Assembly (NCBI GenBank): GCA_014529385.2
Contig: CM043971.1
Span: 25,398,769-25,462,768, forward strand
Direction: 5' to 3'
Source: Adiantum capillus-veneris
Taxonomy: Eukaryota; Streptophyta; Polypodiopsida; Polypodiales; Pteridaceae
Length of the DNA stretch: 64,000 nucleotides
Shown here: one piece after another, positions 11,580 to 23,708 of the stretch
Layout of the letters: every line of letters starts with the position of its first letter
Position numbering within the stretch: position 1 is the stretch's first letter
Notes under the pieces: generated by a model
Told to the model about the DNA's origin: nothing
Databases searched by the model: none
What the model saw: the letters and a program-made list of their open reading frames with translations, nothing else
Program-made: the position numbers and the translations under genes

Positions 11580-12190
11580 TTTTTGGGTAATTTTATGATT
11601 TTTTAATATTTTTTTTAAGAAAGTTTTAATTTTTTACAAATTTTATAAATTTCAGTGAATTTTTTGTGATTTTCTGAGTCTTTTTCTTTTTTTTTTGAAT
11701 TTTAAATTTTTTTTGGAGTTTTTTTGAAGGTTTTATGAAATTTTTATGATTTATTGGAATTTTTTTCATTAGTTTTAGATTTTTAAATAATTTTTTTGAG
11801 TGTTTACGAATATTTTATGATTTGATTTTTTTAAATCTGTGTTATTTTTGAATTTTTTAATGAGGTTTTTATTTTTTGTGAATTTTCTATGTTTTTTTCT
11901 ATTTTTTTGTGAATTATTTGTGAGATTTTGGGTTTTTAAATATTTTTTGTTAATTATGGATTTTTTAATGAATTTTTAAAGAGGATTTCTATTTATTTAT
12001 TTTTTTGGTAAATTTTTAATCCCGTTTTTGTTTTTTTATGATGGTTTTCCTCTTTTCAATAAAATTTTTTGTGATTTTTTATTCTTTTTTGTGTTTTTTT
12101 TTGGGGGGGTGATTTTCTATTAGTTTTTTATTTTTCTATATTTGTGTGATTTTTCAATCCCTTTTTTTGGGTTTTTTGTCTTTTTTATTT
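11580..12190. repeat. T-rich low-complexity block
   Basis: About 600 bases consist of runs of T interrupted by G, GA or ATGA, with almost no C. No reading frame or known element end is visible. It precedes a purine-rich island at 12420-12670, and beyond that the same strand becomes A-rich. It is probably a degenerate simple-sequence expansion within a retroelement leader or LTR. Confidence 0.6.
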
Positions 12191-12439
12191 ATTTAACAAA
12201 AATGGAAATTAACAAAAACAATAAAATAAACTACCTGCCACTTACTTGTGAGGTGGTTAACTAGCTGTCGAGGTCGAAGGCGGACGCATTGATTGTTAGC
12301 GGAGGTGACGGCCGCGTGCAGGCTTACGTGGGCTCTGAAGGCGCCGAAAGGTGGCCTAGAGCGCAGGTGATGGTAGCACAAGAGCTGAAGGCGGGCCGTG
12401 GGTGCGTGGATACGGGCTAAACGACAGAGTAGGGGAGAG

Positions 12440-12511
12440 GGTGTGTGTGTGTGTGTGTGTGAGGATGCGACAAAGGAAGAGAGAGAGAGTTAGAGAGAAA
12501 AAGGGAGAGAG

Positions 12512-12569
<58 letters not shown>

Positions 12570-12675
12570 CGGTTAGAGAGAGTAAGAGGGGGATCACACT
12601 TGGAGTGAGGGAGGGAAATAGTTAGAGGGAGAGAAAGTTAGTTAGAGAGAGAGTGTGAGAAGAGAGAGAGAGTGC
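12440..12675. repeat. (GT)n and (GA)n microsatellite cluster
   Basis: A GT run of about 11 units at 12440-12461 is followed by GA tracts, the longest at about 12510-12567. Shorter imperfect GA stretches reach about 12675, and another GA patch lies at 12890-12925. The flanks (12270-12420) are locally GC-rich, unlike everything around them. Confidence 0.85.
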
Positions 12676-12679
12676 TAGA

Positions 12680-14560
12680 AAAATACATTTTTCCTTACCG
12701 AAGAAAATACGGGAAAACTTGAAATTCTACCAGTTTTTAGGTCAAAATTTGAAGCTTTTGCCGATATTTACACAAAAACTTGTGTAAATTTGCTGGTTTT
12801 CTTCAAGGCAAGCTCAAAATCTAATCGAGATTTTATGATTTTAGCCGGTAAAAATACATTGTACCTCGGTTTTTTTTTTTCAACACTGGAGAGAGGGGAA
12901 GTTAGAGAGAGGTAGAGAGAGGGCACGCGTGGGGTAGGTTCACCTGGAGCGGGAAAAAGGAAAAGAAGAGTTTTTTTTCCTAATAATGGCGACGAAAACT
13001 ATCCCAACGTACCGTAAAGCTTTCCACCGACGAAGAATTTTTATGCGCTACAAGGCACGGTACCGAAGCTCGAAACCCGTTTTTCATAATTTTTTTATTT
13101 TCAAATATCCAAAAAATGCCAAAATTAGGCCAAAAATCCAACAAAATCGTTAGAAAATCCCAAAATTTGCCAGAAAAGTCCAAAAAATTTCCGAAAAAAT
13201 TCTAGGAGTCTTAGAAAATCACCGACATTCACAACCGAACATTTTCGACATGCAAAAGTACACCAAAAATAGCAGTTTTTTTTGAAAAACGCCAATTTCA
13301 ACAAAATCGTCCACTTGGCCCTCGGAAATAGAAAATGCTCAAAACTCGACCACAGAGGGCACTATTGCGAACAAAATGATGCCGTAACATGCACACACAA
13401 AATAGCTTGTAAATATCGCAAAATCAAAATTTTTATGGAATTATCCAAAAATTAATGCAAAAATTAGCAAAAAAATATCCCAAAAAAATTTACAAATTCT
13501 CCACACATTGGGGAATAGTGCAGCCAAATAAAATTGCACAAATCACATCAATTCAATTGCCAACAATTTTATCAATAAAATCAAGACTAGGCAATTAAAT
13601 CGGCAAAATTACAGACAAAATTAGGTCAAAAATTGACGCAATTAGAGTGTGTAAATCTCTGTTTTGAGCACAAAAACACAAAAATTAATTACTACACACA
13701 TTATTTATGCAATCAAAACATTGAATTAACCATGCAAATTAAACGCTTTTTAGGCGCACACACACTAAAAAATTGGCAGTTTTTACCAATCTTTAGGTGC
13801 GCACACAAAAGGGTTAAACTTGTAGGATTTGCAATGTGATTTCACAAATCATTAGTTGGGCATGAGCACAACACAAATCAATCATCACAATAAAAAAATC
13901 ATAACGCACACATTGATTTCTAACATGGGAAAAATAGTGCACACCCACCTAAAATTAGCATACACACACTCAATTAGAATGCACACACACTTGATTTTAG
14001 TGCACACACACTTGAAATGGACCATCCAAGCATGCAATTAACTCAATTAGGCACCTAATTAGCAATCCACAATCACCAATTAGCAATTGAAACTTGTCAA
14101 ATCATACGCCACCAATTCTTAAAAATTTGGGCATTACGACGGCATGAAAATGAATAATCGCAAAATTTTCCATCCAACATAGCATTACCTTGCATCAACA
14201 TAGCATGGCATTACATTGCATCATCATGGTGGGATCTCTACACAATTGTACACATCTTTAGATTCTAGGGAGGTTGAGAATACCACCTTGATTACCTTCC
14301 CGTTGAAGATCAATTGAATGGTCGAATGCTCCAATCCTTCATAGCAACTTAGTAAGTTAGCAAAAATTAATCAAATTAGCAAGGGGTTAGTGAGAAATTA
14401 GAGTGTGTAAACACACAATTGGCAAGATACGGTTACACATTAGGGAATTATGAACACAATGCTTCATGCACACACATTCAAAATCCACAAAAATATAAAC
14501 ACACAAGTGAAATTAGTGAGAGAGCGCATTCGTTTATGCCACAATTACACTAGCGTAGTC
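12680..14560. other. A-rich noncoding block, unassigned
   Basis: From about 13080 to 14550 the plus strand is A-rich with repeated words such as AAAATT, CACACA and AATTAGCA. Short CACACA-rich stretches occur at 13680-14010. I see no defensible gene. The position just below a minus-strand PBS at 14565-14584 suggests it is the leader of a decayed tRNA-Asp-primed retroelement. Confidence 0.4.
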
Positions 14561-14564
14561 CATC

Positions 14565-14584
14565 GTCCCCGACAACGACGCCAA
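14565..14584 (-). other. Primer-binding site, tRNA-Asp type
   Basis: The minus strand reads TTGGCGTCGTTGTCGGGGAC. This is very close to the tRNA-Asp 3' complement (TGGCGCCGTTGCCGGGG) used by Tat/Athila gypsy elements. Differences are two C-to-T transitions. It marks an element whose internal region lies to the left and whose 5' LTR lies to the right. Confidence 0.75.
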
Positions 14585-14588
14585 TTTT

Positions 14589-15393
14589 TGGGGGTTCCAT
14601 CGTTGCAATAGCTCCACTGTCCAACAAAATTATCAATCCGGAGGGATGAGCTACCCAGCTAGGGCATGGAAACACTCACACGGTTAGTGAGCTAATCGTG
14701 GAAACACAAATAGTTAACTCTACAAGGTGAGCTTCTCGGCTTATGGAGGAGCTAAGCCGCAATGAAGGGCATAGGAGGTGAGTTTCTCAACCTATGGAGG
14801 AGCTAAGCCGCAATGAAGGGCAATCTCCATATCCACTTCTCTTCACCTCCAATCAACCCAATCACACACACTACGATTGCAAGATGCACACAACACTAAT
14901 CCTATCATGCAACCCATTAATCGCAAGCACACACACATAGATTTATCAAGCACCACACTCCAATCTAACCTACATTCACACACAAGCAAAAGAGGGCAAT
15001 CACACAAGATTAGAGAGAGATTAACCACTAATTAGTTAAGATCTAGTTAATCTAAGCATCATAGACAATCATAAGAAGTAAGAGAGAAGCATAGTGAGAG
15101 AATGAATCATTGATTAGTGTTAATCAAGTTTCGTGAGCAAGGAGAAGCTCGAGGACTCCATAGACACACACCTCAAGAGCTCTCACCAAAGAGTGCTCTC
15201 AACCAATGACTTAAGAACCCTAATTTCTTTTACACACTGCCTTATGTACCTAGGTTAAAAATATGCAATGTCCGGCTGCCCAAGGCCTTTAGGGCTCATC
15301 ACTTACTCAATCTGCAACCTAGGCACAGTAAGTGACCTATTCTTTACAACTTGGAACTCCCATTGAGCCCATAACACATTAAAATATTACAAT
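14589..15393 (-). repeat. Putative 5' LTR next to the tRNA-Asp PBS
   Basis: The LTR would end (minus strand) in GGAACCCCCA just before the PBS. It could begin at TGTAATATT near 15393, which satisfies TG...CA, but the outer boundary is inferred. It contains two copies of a ~58-bp unit at about 14726-14825, with the shared core GGAGGAGCTAAGCCGCAATG. A CCTAGGTACATAAGGCAG segment near 15250 looks like a transcription-start region. No second LTR was found. Confidence 0.45.
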
Positions 15394-15523
15394 GGCTTGA
15401 AATAATTTGGGAATTTACAATACGTGACCATTTTGGGAAAACATGGAAAATGTGTAATTCCAATCTTTACTGCTTCTTCACTTTGATCCTCGATGTGCAT
15501 TCGTACGTCTTTGGTATTTAACG

Positions 15524-16722
15524 TTGACTCAATTAACAATGGATAACGTATGCAATGCAGACATCCATGTTTCTCATTCTCTTGAGCATGTGGATGAAGA
15601 ATGCCATATGCATAATGAGATCAAGAATAATGCTCAATGTATGCCATCTTTGTTGTTTAAGCGATTTGATGTCAACCTTCATGTAGGCAAGAAGGCTACC
15701 ATGGTCATGACGAATGAGTCTCAAATGCAAGGAGATGATCATTTTGAATGTCCAAGTCACATGGCTAATGCTTCTAATATATGTGACAATGAGGATGAGT
15801 ATGCTTCTAATACGAATGTTATTGCTGTGAGTTCTTCTCTTGTAGGTGAGGTAATCGAGGATCACATGATGGAGGTCAAGGAAGATAAAAATGATAAAGA
15901 GGGTGATGTGTATGATGAGGGCTCTCGAGTGTATGCTTTGGGTGATTGTATGCAAATAGGTATACTACTTGTGTTGTTGATGAAGAACCTATCAATAAGA
16001 AACTTGATGATTTGTATGATGATGTGGGTAGCCGTGCCTTAACTGATGATGAAGAGAATATTGAGAGATTAGAGTATGTAAAAAATGATGGAGATGATCT
16101 TTTTATACCTCATGTGAATATGGTCGATCCTATCTTGCTTGATCCTCTTGTTAAGGAGCCTAAGTTATGTGCAGAAGATGTCTTACCTACTATCAGACAT
16201 GGTGTGGTTGAATTGGTGGATGGATGCTTAGTGAAAAGTGGGAATAATGAGATGGATATGCATGAGGATGTGCAAATGGCTGAGGTAGAAATTGAAGGCA
16301 TTTTGGATGAGATGTTAAATGATTCCTTGCATTCTATAGTGATGAAAGGGTCTCTCTCTGTGGTATCTATTGAGAGTACTTTATGCTTAATGAGGATTTG
16401 GATTCTACATATGGTTTATGCTTTGATATTGGAAGTTGGAGAATTGATATGTTTGGTGTATTTTCATGCATTTTGTGCTTATATTGTATGGCCTTTTGAT
16501 CCAGGTGGACAACATGTCTATGCTACTACTGAGCATGAATGCTCTTATAGTAGGCTGGCGTGTGGCAAACTATGTTGGGCGCATTTTGAGAACCCCATAT
16601 TTTGTAAATTTGTACATACGGACATGATTACTGATGTCAAAATTATGTGTGGGCTTTTTTTTTTGGGGCTTTTAGCTTGCTTGAGCAAGCACGTGTACAT
16701 GCACTGCAAGTCGCTAGTCTAG
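15524..16722 (+). pseudogene. Unrecognised acidic ORF with a frameshift
   Basis: Two overlapping frames form one coding signal. The first (15524-16042) is His/Asp/Glu-rich. The signal moves to the second frame (15946-16722) near 15950, which indicates a one-base indel. The second frame is acidic (DDEENIERLEYVKNDGDD, LDEML) and ends in a hydrophobic, Cys-containing stretch with two possible membrane segments. No domain is recognised. Its antisense orientation relative to the adjacent minus-strand LTR resembles accessory antisense ORFs of Tat/Ogre elements, but this is only a positional argument. Confidence 0.35.
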
Positions 16723-17503
16723 TGACAACTGTCGGGCTACTGTAAGTGCCCGTGAGTGAGTTTTTTCAAGTGGGCTTTGTATATAGATTAAACTCATGTA
16801 CAAACTAAAAACATTTCAACCAAAGTTCAGAATTTTGTAGGTTTGAGCTCGTTCTGGCTTCTTGATGCCTTTGGATGCAGTTTTTTGCCCTCGGCTAGCT
16901 CTTTCTATACCTAGTCTTCCTGCTACAACATCCTGTTCACGTTGATTTTGCACATAGTTGTGTGTGGGTTTGATTTGAAGGATTTCATAAATTTTGTTGC
17001 ATATTTTTTAGAGATTTTTTGAAGTTTGAAATCATGTCTTTTGGAGTTGCGGGTTTGGAGTTATGGTTTGTTCTCTGCAACCTACAGTGTATGGCAGCTT
17101 TGGGGCAAAACTATGTAGGTTGCGTTGTGGAAACCCATACGTCTTATGGGTGATGTATGCTTTGAAGGGGGACTTTTAAAGTGGTTTTTGATGAAGGGGA
17201 AATCTTTTTTTTCAAGAGCAATGGTAGGCGACGTCCGTAATTCCATGCCTAAACAGGTTTCTTCCTTCTTTGTGACATAATGTCTTGGGTGGGCGACGAC
17301 CAGTAAATTCCCAAGGGGACTACTCTTGTTGGATTTGTGGTGTTTCAAAGGGTTTCCCAAAGCTTTTGATGTTCTTGTAGTGCTCTTTCAATGCTCTTGG
17401 GTGGCATCGCTATAGAGGTGTTCCAGTTTGCTTGTTTCCCAACAACGACCACACAATACTAGTACCTAAGCAACCTAAAAAAACATGACCATATGTACAA
17501 GAT

Positions 17504-18600
17504 ATGTACAAAGGCTTGTCTCCACTGCACAATATCTTTCTAGGAGGGTTTCCCAATCCTCTTATCTACAATCTGGGCACTAACCTCCTGTTGAAGTACA
17601 ACTTGAGTTGCACACCATTCACCTTATGCACATCGGGAACTAACCTCTTGTTGAAGTACAACTTGAGTTGCACACCATTCACCATGTGCCTAAGAAGCTT
17701 ACCACTTTCTCTCACCAATTGATAGGTCCCGTTAGAAAAAAACTTCTCCACCTTGTACGGACCCGTACACTTCTTTTTGAACTTCTTCTAAAAAGTGGAA
17801 TCCAAGTAGATTTCATATTTCATCACCAGGTATCCTTCATGTATCTTCTTGTGTGGTAAGCTTTGATTGAACTTGGCAAACCGCTTCTCTCTCTGCTTTA
17901 GATAGTAGTCCCCTACTCCGTCGTTTTCCATTTCCAAAGTTTCAACACTCGTAATCTGATCATGCAAAACATTATGTTTAGTGGCATTGACTCAACACAT
18001 ACTTTTCAAAGCATAGACCAACTCGAATGGAGTGAAATTATTAGTCACCTTGTAAGATGTTTTGTATGCCCACAAGCACTTCTCTAGATTAGCCTCCCAT
18101 TGTGCTTCCTGTTTGTACACATATTTTGTCAGCATCTTGACGATCTATCAGTTGGTACTCTCCACTAGACCATTGCATTAGGCATGATAGGGTGAAGAAA
18201 ATCGATGTTGAGTGACCAACTAATTCTCAATCAATGCATGCATTAACTTGCTTCTAAACCCCTGACCTCTATCAAAAGTGAGCACCCATGGCACTCCAAA
18301 TGGTAACAAATGCTATCAAAAGTAAATTGAGCCACACCATGTGCATTAACCTCCTTAAATGCCTTAGCCACGACCCACCTAGTGAGGTAGTCAATGGCTA
18401 CCACAATGTATTTCTTATTGCTAGTTGACTTAGGGAGTTGATCGATAGTATCCAAAGCCCACTTCTCAAAGGCACTCTGAGCTATGATAGCCCCCTGTGA
18501 CTCGGCTATCAGTCATCTTTCACCCATGGTCTCGCACTCATGACATGTCTTGCATCGGTAATGCACGTCCCCGGGGGATTCAACATGGAAAACTACCCGC
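17504..18600 (-). pseudogene. Ty3/gypsy integrase, decayed
   Basis: On the minus strand, a C-x2-C finger (RCKTCHECE) near 18550 leads into the integrase core with KWALDTIDQLPKS and YIVVAIDYLTRWV at 18480-18340. The coding signal continues through several stops, with recognisable KYVYKQEAQWEANLEKCLWAYKT-type residues around 18100. It ends in the C-terminal GTYQLVRESGK / VNGVQLKLYF segment at 17760-17570. At least five in-frame stops and frameshifts are present. A 62-bp tandem duplication at the end repeats the VNGVQLKLYFN piece. This is a Tat-like or related gypsy remnant. Confidence 0.7.
17576..17699 (-). repeat. 62-bp tandem duplication in integrase tail
   Basis: Two nearly identical 62-bp units lie head to tail. 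Each contains GTTGAAGTACAACTTGAG and ends in CACACCATTCACC. On the minus strand each encodes VNGVQLKLYFN. The duplication is internal to the dead integrase. Confidence 0.8.
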
Positions 18601-20560
18601 ACCACGTAAGTGCAGGGGAGGGGGGTTTTTTTACAAGCTACATAAGCGTATAAGTTTTGGGTAGGCCCCCAATAACTTATCTCCATAACTTAAAAATAAT
18701 GGAGGGGGGTATCATATTTATGGAGAGGGGAAGGGGGAGACTAACCCAGGTTGCTTACTTGTAACGATTGGTCACAGGTGTGCATTAGAGCTTGGATGAA
18801 TTTTGGGGAAGTTTTTTATGAGGTCACACGTCAAATTTTTCATCAAGTCGGTCATAGATAAGGGCTGATTTGGAGCAGGTCAAGGATTGATTTACAACAA
18901 CTTTGGATGGGTCAGAATTGGGGGACAAGTAGCTAGAGTGCAGGTTGATTGGGCACATAGTTTGAAAGTCAAGCTAAGATACATTGAGGGTACATGTAGT
19001 TATCAACACAAGTGGCTCTTTCCTTAGTACGTTGTCAGTCATTGTGCTAGACACTCTTTGACTAGTTTATCTTAGTTAGGTCATGTGAGACCTAAAATTT
19101 ATATGTAAGATAGGGGTATGATAGTTTTCTTCATTAATTCTTGTATAAGCATAGAAAGGGGGTCATGTTCCCTAATATGAGTCATGTATAGGGGTTTTAT
19201 CAAAGTTCTCCGCTCGTAGGTGGTGTCCCGTTTTGTAAATAGAGTGAATCCCCTGGGTGCACGTCCCGTACTATGGAAGGCCACCAAAAACCTGCTCTTA
19301 GAACTTGAAACAATACTAGGGATTTACCCTAATTTTCGCTTTCTTCATGACATTTCTCCAGCACCATGTTGATCTCCTCCTTGTGTAAAGCACCCTCCGC
19401 AACACTTCATCTCGTAAATAAGTCATGAGGTCTTCACCTATTAATGTGAATTTGCAAGATTTTTACACTATCCCTCCTCTATAGCTTGGACAAGCCTTCT
19501 GGACTGTTCTGTGCTCAAAAGATATTCAATCTCCTTCAAGGTATCCCTGCTTGCATAAGTGGTTGGTGGCACATATAAACCCACGACATGTACCTACACT
19601 TTGCTACTTGGGATTTGGTCTGCCTCTTGGTTTGAGCCAAACCAACCAACTATCTTACCGCAATGGTACAAGTTCAGCAATTCAATCAATGCATAGGCAG
19701 GGCAAAAAATGGAGGTTCTCAAACTACCTTCTACACCACCATTGCAACAACAATTCCTTGAGTTTAATTGTGCATATAGTCACTCATGGGGAATGCCAAA
19801 GGATGACTACACCTAGCATTCATCCTTGCCTACCATTGTATCTCATTGAAATTTGGAAGTGGTGATTCATGCCTCATGATCCCCCCAACTCTCATATACA
19901 TACCAAGTTTTATTGATGAGATGTGAACACCACAGGCTTTTTGCCTAGAAAATTAGTTGAACTATGGCACTCAATGTTCACAAAAAAACCATTAGTGAAA
20001 CTACAAATTTTTGGTTAGAGTTCGAGCTTGCCTTGAAGAAAGCCAGAAAATTTTTATGAGTTTTGGTGTAAATATTGGAATATGCTTCAAATTTTGAACA
20101 AGAAACTTGAAGAGTTTTAAGCTTGTGTGGCCTTATTCTCCTCAATTAGGAAAATTGTTTTTGATAAACCTTGTGTATGTGCGCACACAAAAATGTGTCT
20201 CTTCTTCAACCACTTTTGACTTATGGATTTGTAAGGCCTTCAATGTGTAAGACCTCTCTCTCTCTCTACTGATAAAACTTGGTTTTTTAACCTACCTTTT
20301 CAATCATTTGTTGCTAGATTTTCTTCATCAAAACTAGCTCCTCATGGAGTTGCTCATTTTAGCGGGAAGCTTACCTTGGATTTCTTACAACTAGGCCACT
20401 TGGCTTGCCTTAGGTAATGAGTAGGCATTAATTGCCTCGAGGCCCTGCAGTCTTGGAGACTCCTTTCTCCTTCTATATCCTTGTCACTAATTGACATCTC
20501 CCTAAAGAAGGGGGATCAATGGCCTACATGAGGCATCACTAGGTGAAAGGAGTCTACAAA
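18601..20560. other. Unassigned region
   Basis: I see no coding signal I would defend. The short frame at 19099-19287 (minus) and the plus-strand frame at 19551-19865 lack recognisable motifs and have atypical composition. The stretch includes G-rich patches (18600-18740) and a small CT run near 20257. It is probably deeply decayed repeat DNA. Confidence 0.4.
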
Positions 20561-20569
20561 AAAAAGGTG

Positions 20570-20935
20570 GATTGCAAGGCTTTCAAAGTGGCTTTTCAAC
20601 GTTAGTACGTGCCAATGGTACAAATGTATTAGGTAAAGAGAAAGCTGGATGGTCTAAAGCAAAGGCTAGACAAGAACTTTCAGGCGTTTTTATGGGAATT
20701 CTAAGCCCTTTGGAAATGGCTAATGGAGGTAACTGCTACCCAAAGTGTTGATTTTCTAAAACTATGCTAGTTTTTCAATTGCTTGAATGAGGAGGTCAGG
20801 GATAAAGTGGAGACGGATGGGTGTGTGACGTATGTCGAGGCTGGGGACTATGAAGATATTGAGGAAGTGGCAAGCCAAGCAGCTATTGTCAAATCTGAGG
20901 TTTTTGGAGCCTCTCAAGGATTTGTATGGGTTTTA
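20570..20935 (+). pseudogene. Gag-like remnant
   Basis: In one plus-strand frame, interrupted by stops near 20698 and 20768, residues such as KQRLDKNFQAFLWEF, FNCLNEEVRDKVETD and DIEEVASQAAIVKSE appear in order. The arrangement resembles the end of a retrotransposon Gag capsid domain (F..L...VR..V, followed by A...). Coding quality is lost on both sides. No protease or RT follows, so this is an isolated fragment. Confidence 0.35.
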
Positions 20936-20939
20936 TACG

Positions 20940-23190
20940 GTGTATGAAGCTCATGGGAGTTGACAACACATCAAACAGAAATTAGAGTGCCAAGTTATGG
21001 AAGGTTGAAGATGGTGGCAGTTGCCAACCAAAGGTTGCCTGATGATTTTCAACGGTTTTGGTTGCCTCGGTTCGAGGGCCTAGAAAAGTGGAGGAGCATC
21101 GGGGCCACCATGGAAGGTAGTTGGGGAGATTAGCTTTTAGTAGGTCTTTCCAGCTCGGGGAGAGGATCTTTGAGCATCAAATGGAAGGAGCTTTTTTGGA
21201 GGGAGGAGGGTTTCTTGCAAGCTCGGAGAGGAGCTTGAGGTGGAGTTTTTGTTGTGGTGCCAACGAAGGTGTCAACACAAAGCCTTTTTGCCATGCTCTT
21301 AGCGAGGAGGGCCTCACAACGGTAAAGCCAAAGGTTGCCCAAGTTTTTGCTGGTCTATGTTGTATCGACAGAGCCATGGTGTAGTAGGCTCTCATGGTGT
21401 TGTAGAAGGTGTTTTTTGTCTGAATTGAAGCAAACCATATCACAATTCGGTGTTGTTTCTTTCCCCTTTCCCCTCTTATCATCTTTTCTCTATTCCAATT
21501 GTTTGGTGCCGGTTGTGAGATGTATGTGCCTCCCCAGGACTTTGTGTGTGTGAGAGAGAGAAAGAGAGAGAGAGGTGCATGTTGCTAGATTGCTAGAAAC
21601 TGACAGAATTGGGATGGTATGCTCTTTGTTGATTGTGTAGTAGTGGTTGTGTGCATGTATCAAGTTTTGAAGGTAAACCCTGTGGATTGGGGTGCAGTGA
21701 TTATCCTTGGCTATAGAGAGGCGTCCTATTTGTGTGTCAGATGTGTCCCCCTTTCCCCCCATCCAATGTGATCTATAAACTTAACAAAATTACACACACA
21801 TTGAAACAAGTATGCGACAGCTTAAAGATTATAGACGATCTCTAGGCGGAGAGGGGGCATGGGTTCAAACCCCGAATTTGAAAACGTGGGAAACTTTTTC
21901 ATTTCCTAGGAAATCCAATGGTTACGATCAACCGACAATTGTGAGGCATGGATCCCACCTCCCAAAAGGAGGTGTCAGTTAGTGACATTGCTTCTCTACA
22001 CCACGGGTGTCATCCAAGGCGGGTTGTTCTCCTCTCTTCCCTCTGCATGCTTGTGATAGCCCTTATGGATTGCCAATGAGTGCTTCCCCCTTTTGTGTAT
22101 ACAATGCATAGTACTGGTCATTATTGTGGTGATTATAGATTTGTGGCTTGATTAGCTCTAACCATTGGATGCATGTGCATCCTCTCTCTTGCTCTATACA
22201 AGGGCTCTCATGCTCTTGGAAACACATAGAGGTTGTAGACTATTGAACCAATTGTTTTGCAAAAAATAATGGAGCCTCCACACACTTGGAATGACATGAA
22301 ATCTCGGATCAAGGAGTCATTTTTACTTTGACAATTTCATTTCAAGGCTCATTGAGCTTGAGTCTTTTCTGAGCTTCCTCAAAGCCTTCTCCCCACTAGC
22401 TTCCCGCAAGCTCCTTCTTATCTTCCACACCCAAACAAAAACACTTGTTTTTTTTAGTTCCTCCCTACATCTAGTACATTTTTTCATGTCCTGCACAACA
22501 TTTGATTTATATAACTTGGATCATCTATCTCTCAAGGCTTTCGAGAGGGGGTGCCAACGATGTCAGCCTCGTTATCTAAAACAAATTAACCCATTACACT
22601 TAGGAACTAGCCATGCATGAACAGAGTCCTGTGGTGCCACTCAGTAGCACCATAAGCTTCACGCGACCATCACCTCCACCTACGTTGAATACACAAGCCA
22701 CCACATGCTACCAGGGGCGGCCACTTGTAGTGCCCACGGGGAGGAGGGAGAGAAGGGAGAGCTCCATGACATTTCTCTCCCTTTACTTGGTTAAATGCTT
22801 TGTCTAAATGTGATATGTATACCCCATACAATATCCACTCATTGTGCATATAAGGTTGCTTTAGTTCCTTTTAATTACCATGAGACCTTGCACAACCTTG
22901 ACCCATTAAGCATTTTGGGCACATGCTGCTCATTTTAAATCCAAACAAAACACTATAAAACTAAACAAATCCACAACTTAGGGTGTGACTCAAAGGACGA
23001 AGGCAATTAGAGCCAGCATGATCACTTGGATTGTCATTAATGTATTTTGCATCTTTTGATTCAATTGTCCCATCACTTTTAGAGTTGTATATATACTTTT
23101 TGTTATTTTGTATAGTCATACCTGATTATATAGTGAGTTGTTCCATCCTATTGGTTGTTAAAGTTCATTCAGGTTTTTGTTTATTACAAA
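20940..23190. other. Unassigned region with a GA tract
   Basis: There is no supportable gene. The overlapping frames at 21121-21553 on both strands shadow one another and show no motif. A (GA)n patch lies at about 21552-21575. The segment near 21850 contains a GGTTCAAACCCC word that resembles a tRNA B box but has no matching A box or cloverleaf. Confidence 0.4.
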
Positions 23191-23192
23191 AA

Positions 23193-23456
23193 TTAAAAAG
23201 TGATGCAATAATAATCAACTAACACATACAGTGATTCATTCGTAACACTTTTATTCAAGTCCACTATTGAGTAGCCTACAAACCTTGATGTCATGTTGCT
23301 GATCACTGGTGCAAATATCTTTGTTCGCCAAGTGAAGAATCCCGTGTAGAACGCTTCCTTGAATGCCAGCATATTGTGAGATGGTAGAAACATACATCTG
23401 GTGTAGAATCCATAAAGGGCTTCTTCGGAAGGTTGGCCATTATGTATCAAGGCCAC
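23193..23456 (-). CDS. Short unrecognised ORF shared with 28957-29107
   Basis: This 87-codon minus-strand frame contains FLPSHNMLAFKEAFYTGFFT. A plus-strand segment at 28957-29107 encodes the clearly related FLPSYHLQAFEEALYTGFFT. Conservation of the same residues at two distant, oppositely oriented sites supports real coding ancestry. The second copy sits directly after a tRNA-Asp-type PBS, so this is probably the first coding segment of a Tat-like LTR element family. I do not recognise the domain. No PBS is visible upstream of this copy. Confidence 0.45.
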   Translation of the reverse strand: MALIHNGQPSEEALYGFYTRCMFLPSHNMLAFKEAFYTGFFTWRTKIFAPVISNMTSRFVGYSIVDLNKSVTNESLYVLVDYYCITF

Positions 23457-23705
23457 TTTTGGGCATCCAACTCATCATTCAGCCATACACACAGCCTCTA
23501 CATGTCATTTACATCTAATCCCTCAAGTTTCACTCCATTTGGACCAAGTTTGACCTCTTATGCATCAAAAGACGCAAAGTCAGAGCATAAAGGCAAGAAA
23601 TGGTCATAGACCTATCAGAAATTATCCAAATCAAGTGAAACTTGAACCACACACTCTTCACATTATGTCAAAGCTATTTGTGAGGTCAACTTTTCAAAAT
23701 CATGA
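23457..23705. other. Short unassigned interval
   Basis: The sequence is unremarkable, with no open frame of interest and no clear repeat boundary. It probably belongs to the same ~285-bp repeat array that becomes obvious from 23709 on. Confidence 0.3.
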
Positions 23706-23708
23706 AAA

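Noticed and set aside
11242-11598. 118-codon Phe/Leu-rich ORF
   Set aside because: It results from T-rich low-complexity DNA.
21810-21890. tRNA-like B box (GGTTCAAACCCC)
   Set aside because: No matching A box, acceptor stem or cloverleaf could be drawn, and there is no poly-A tail or SINE-like boundary.
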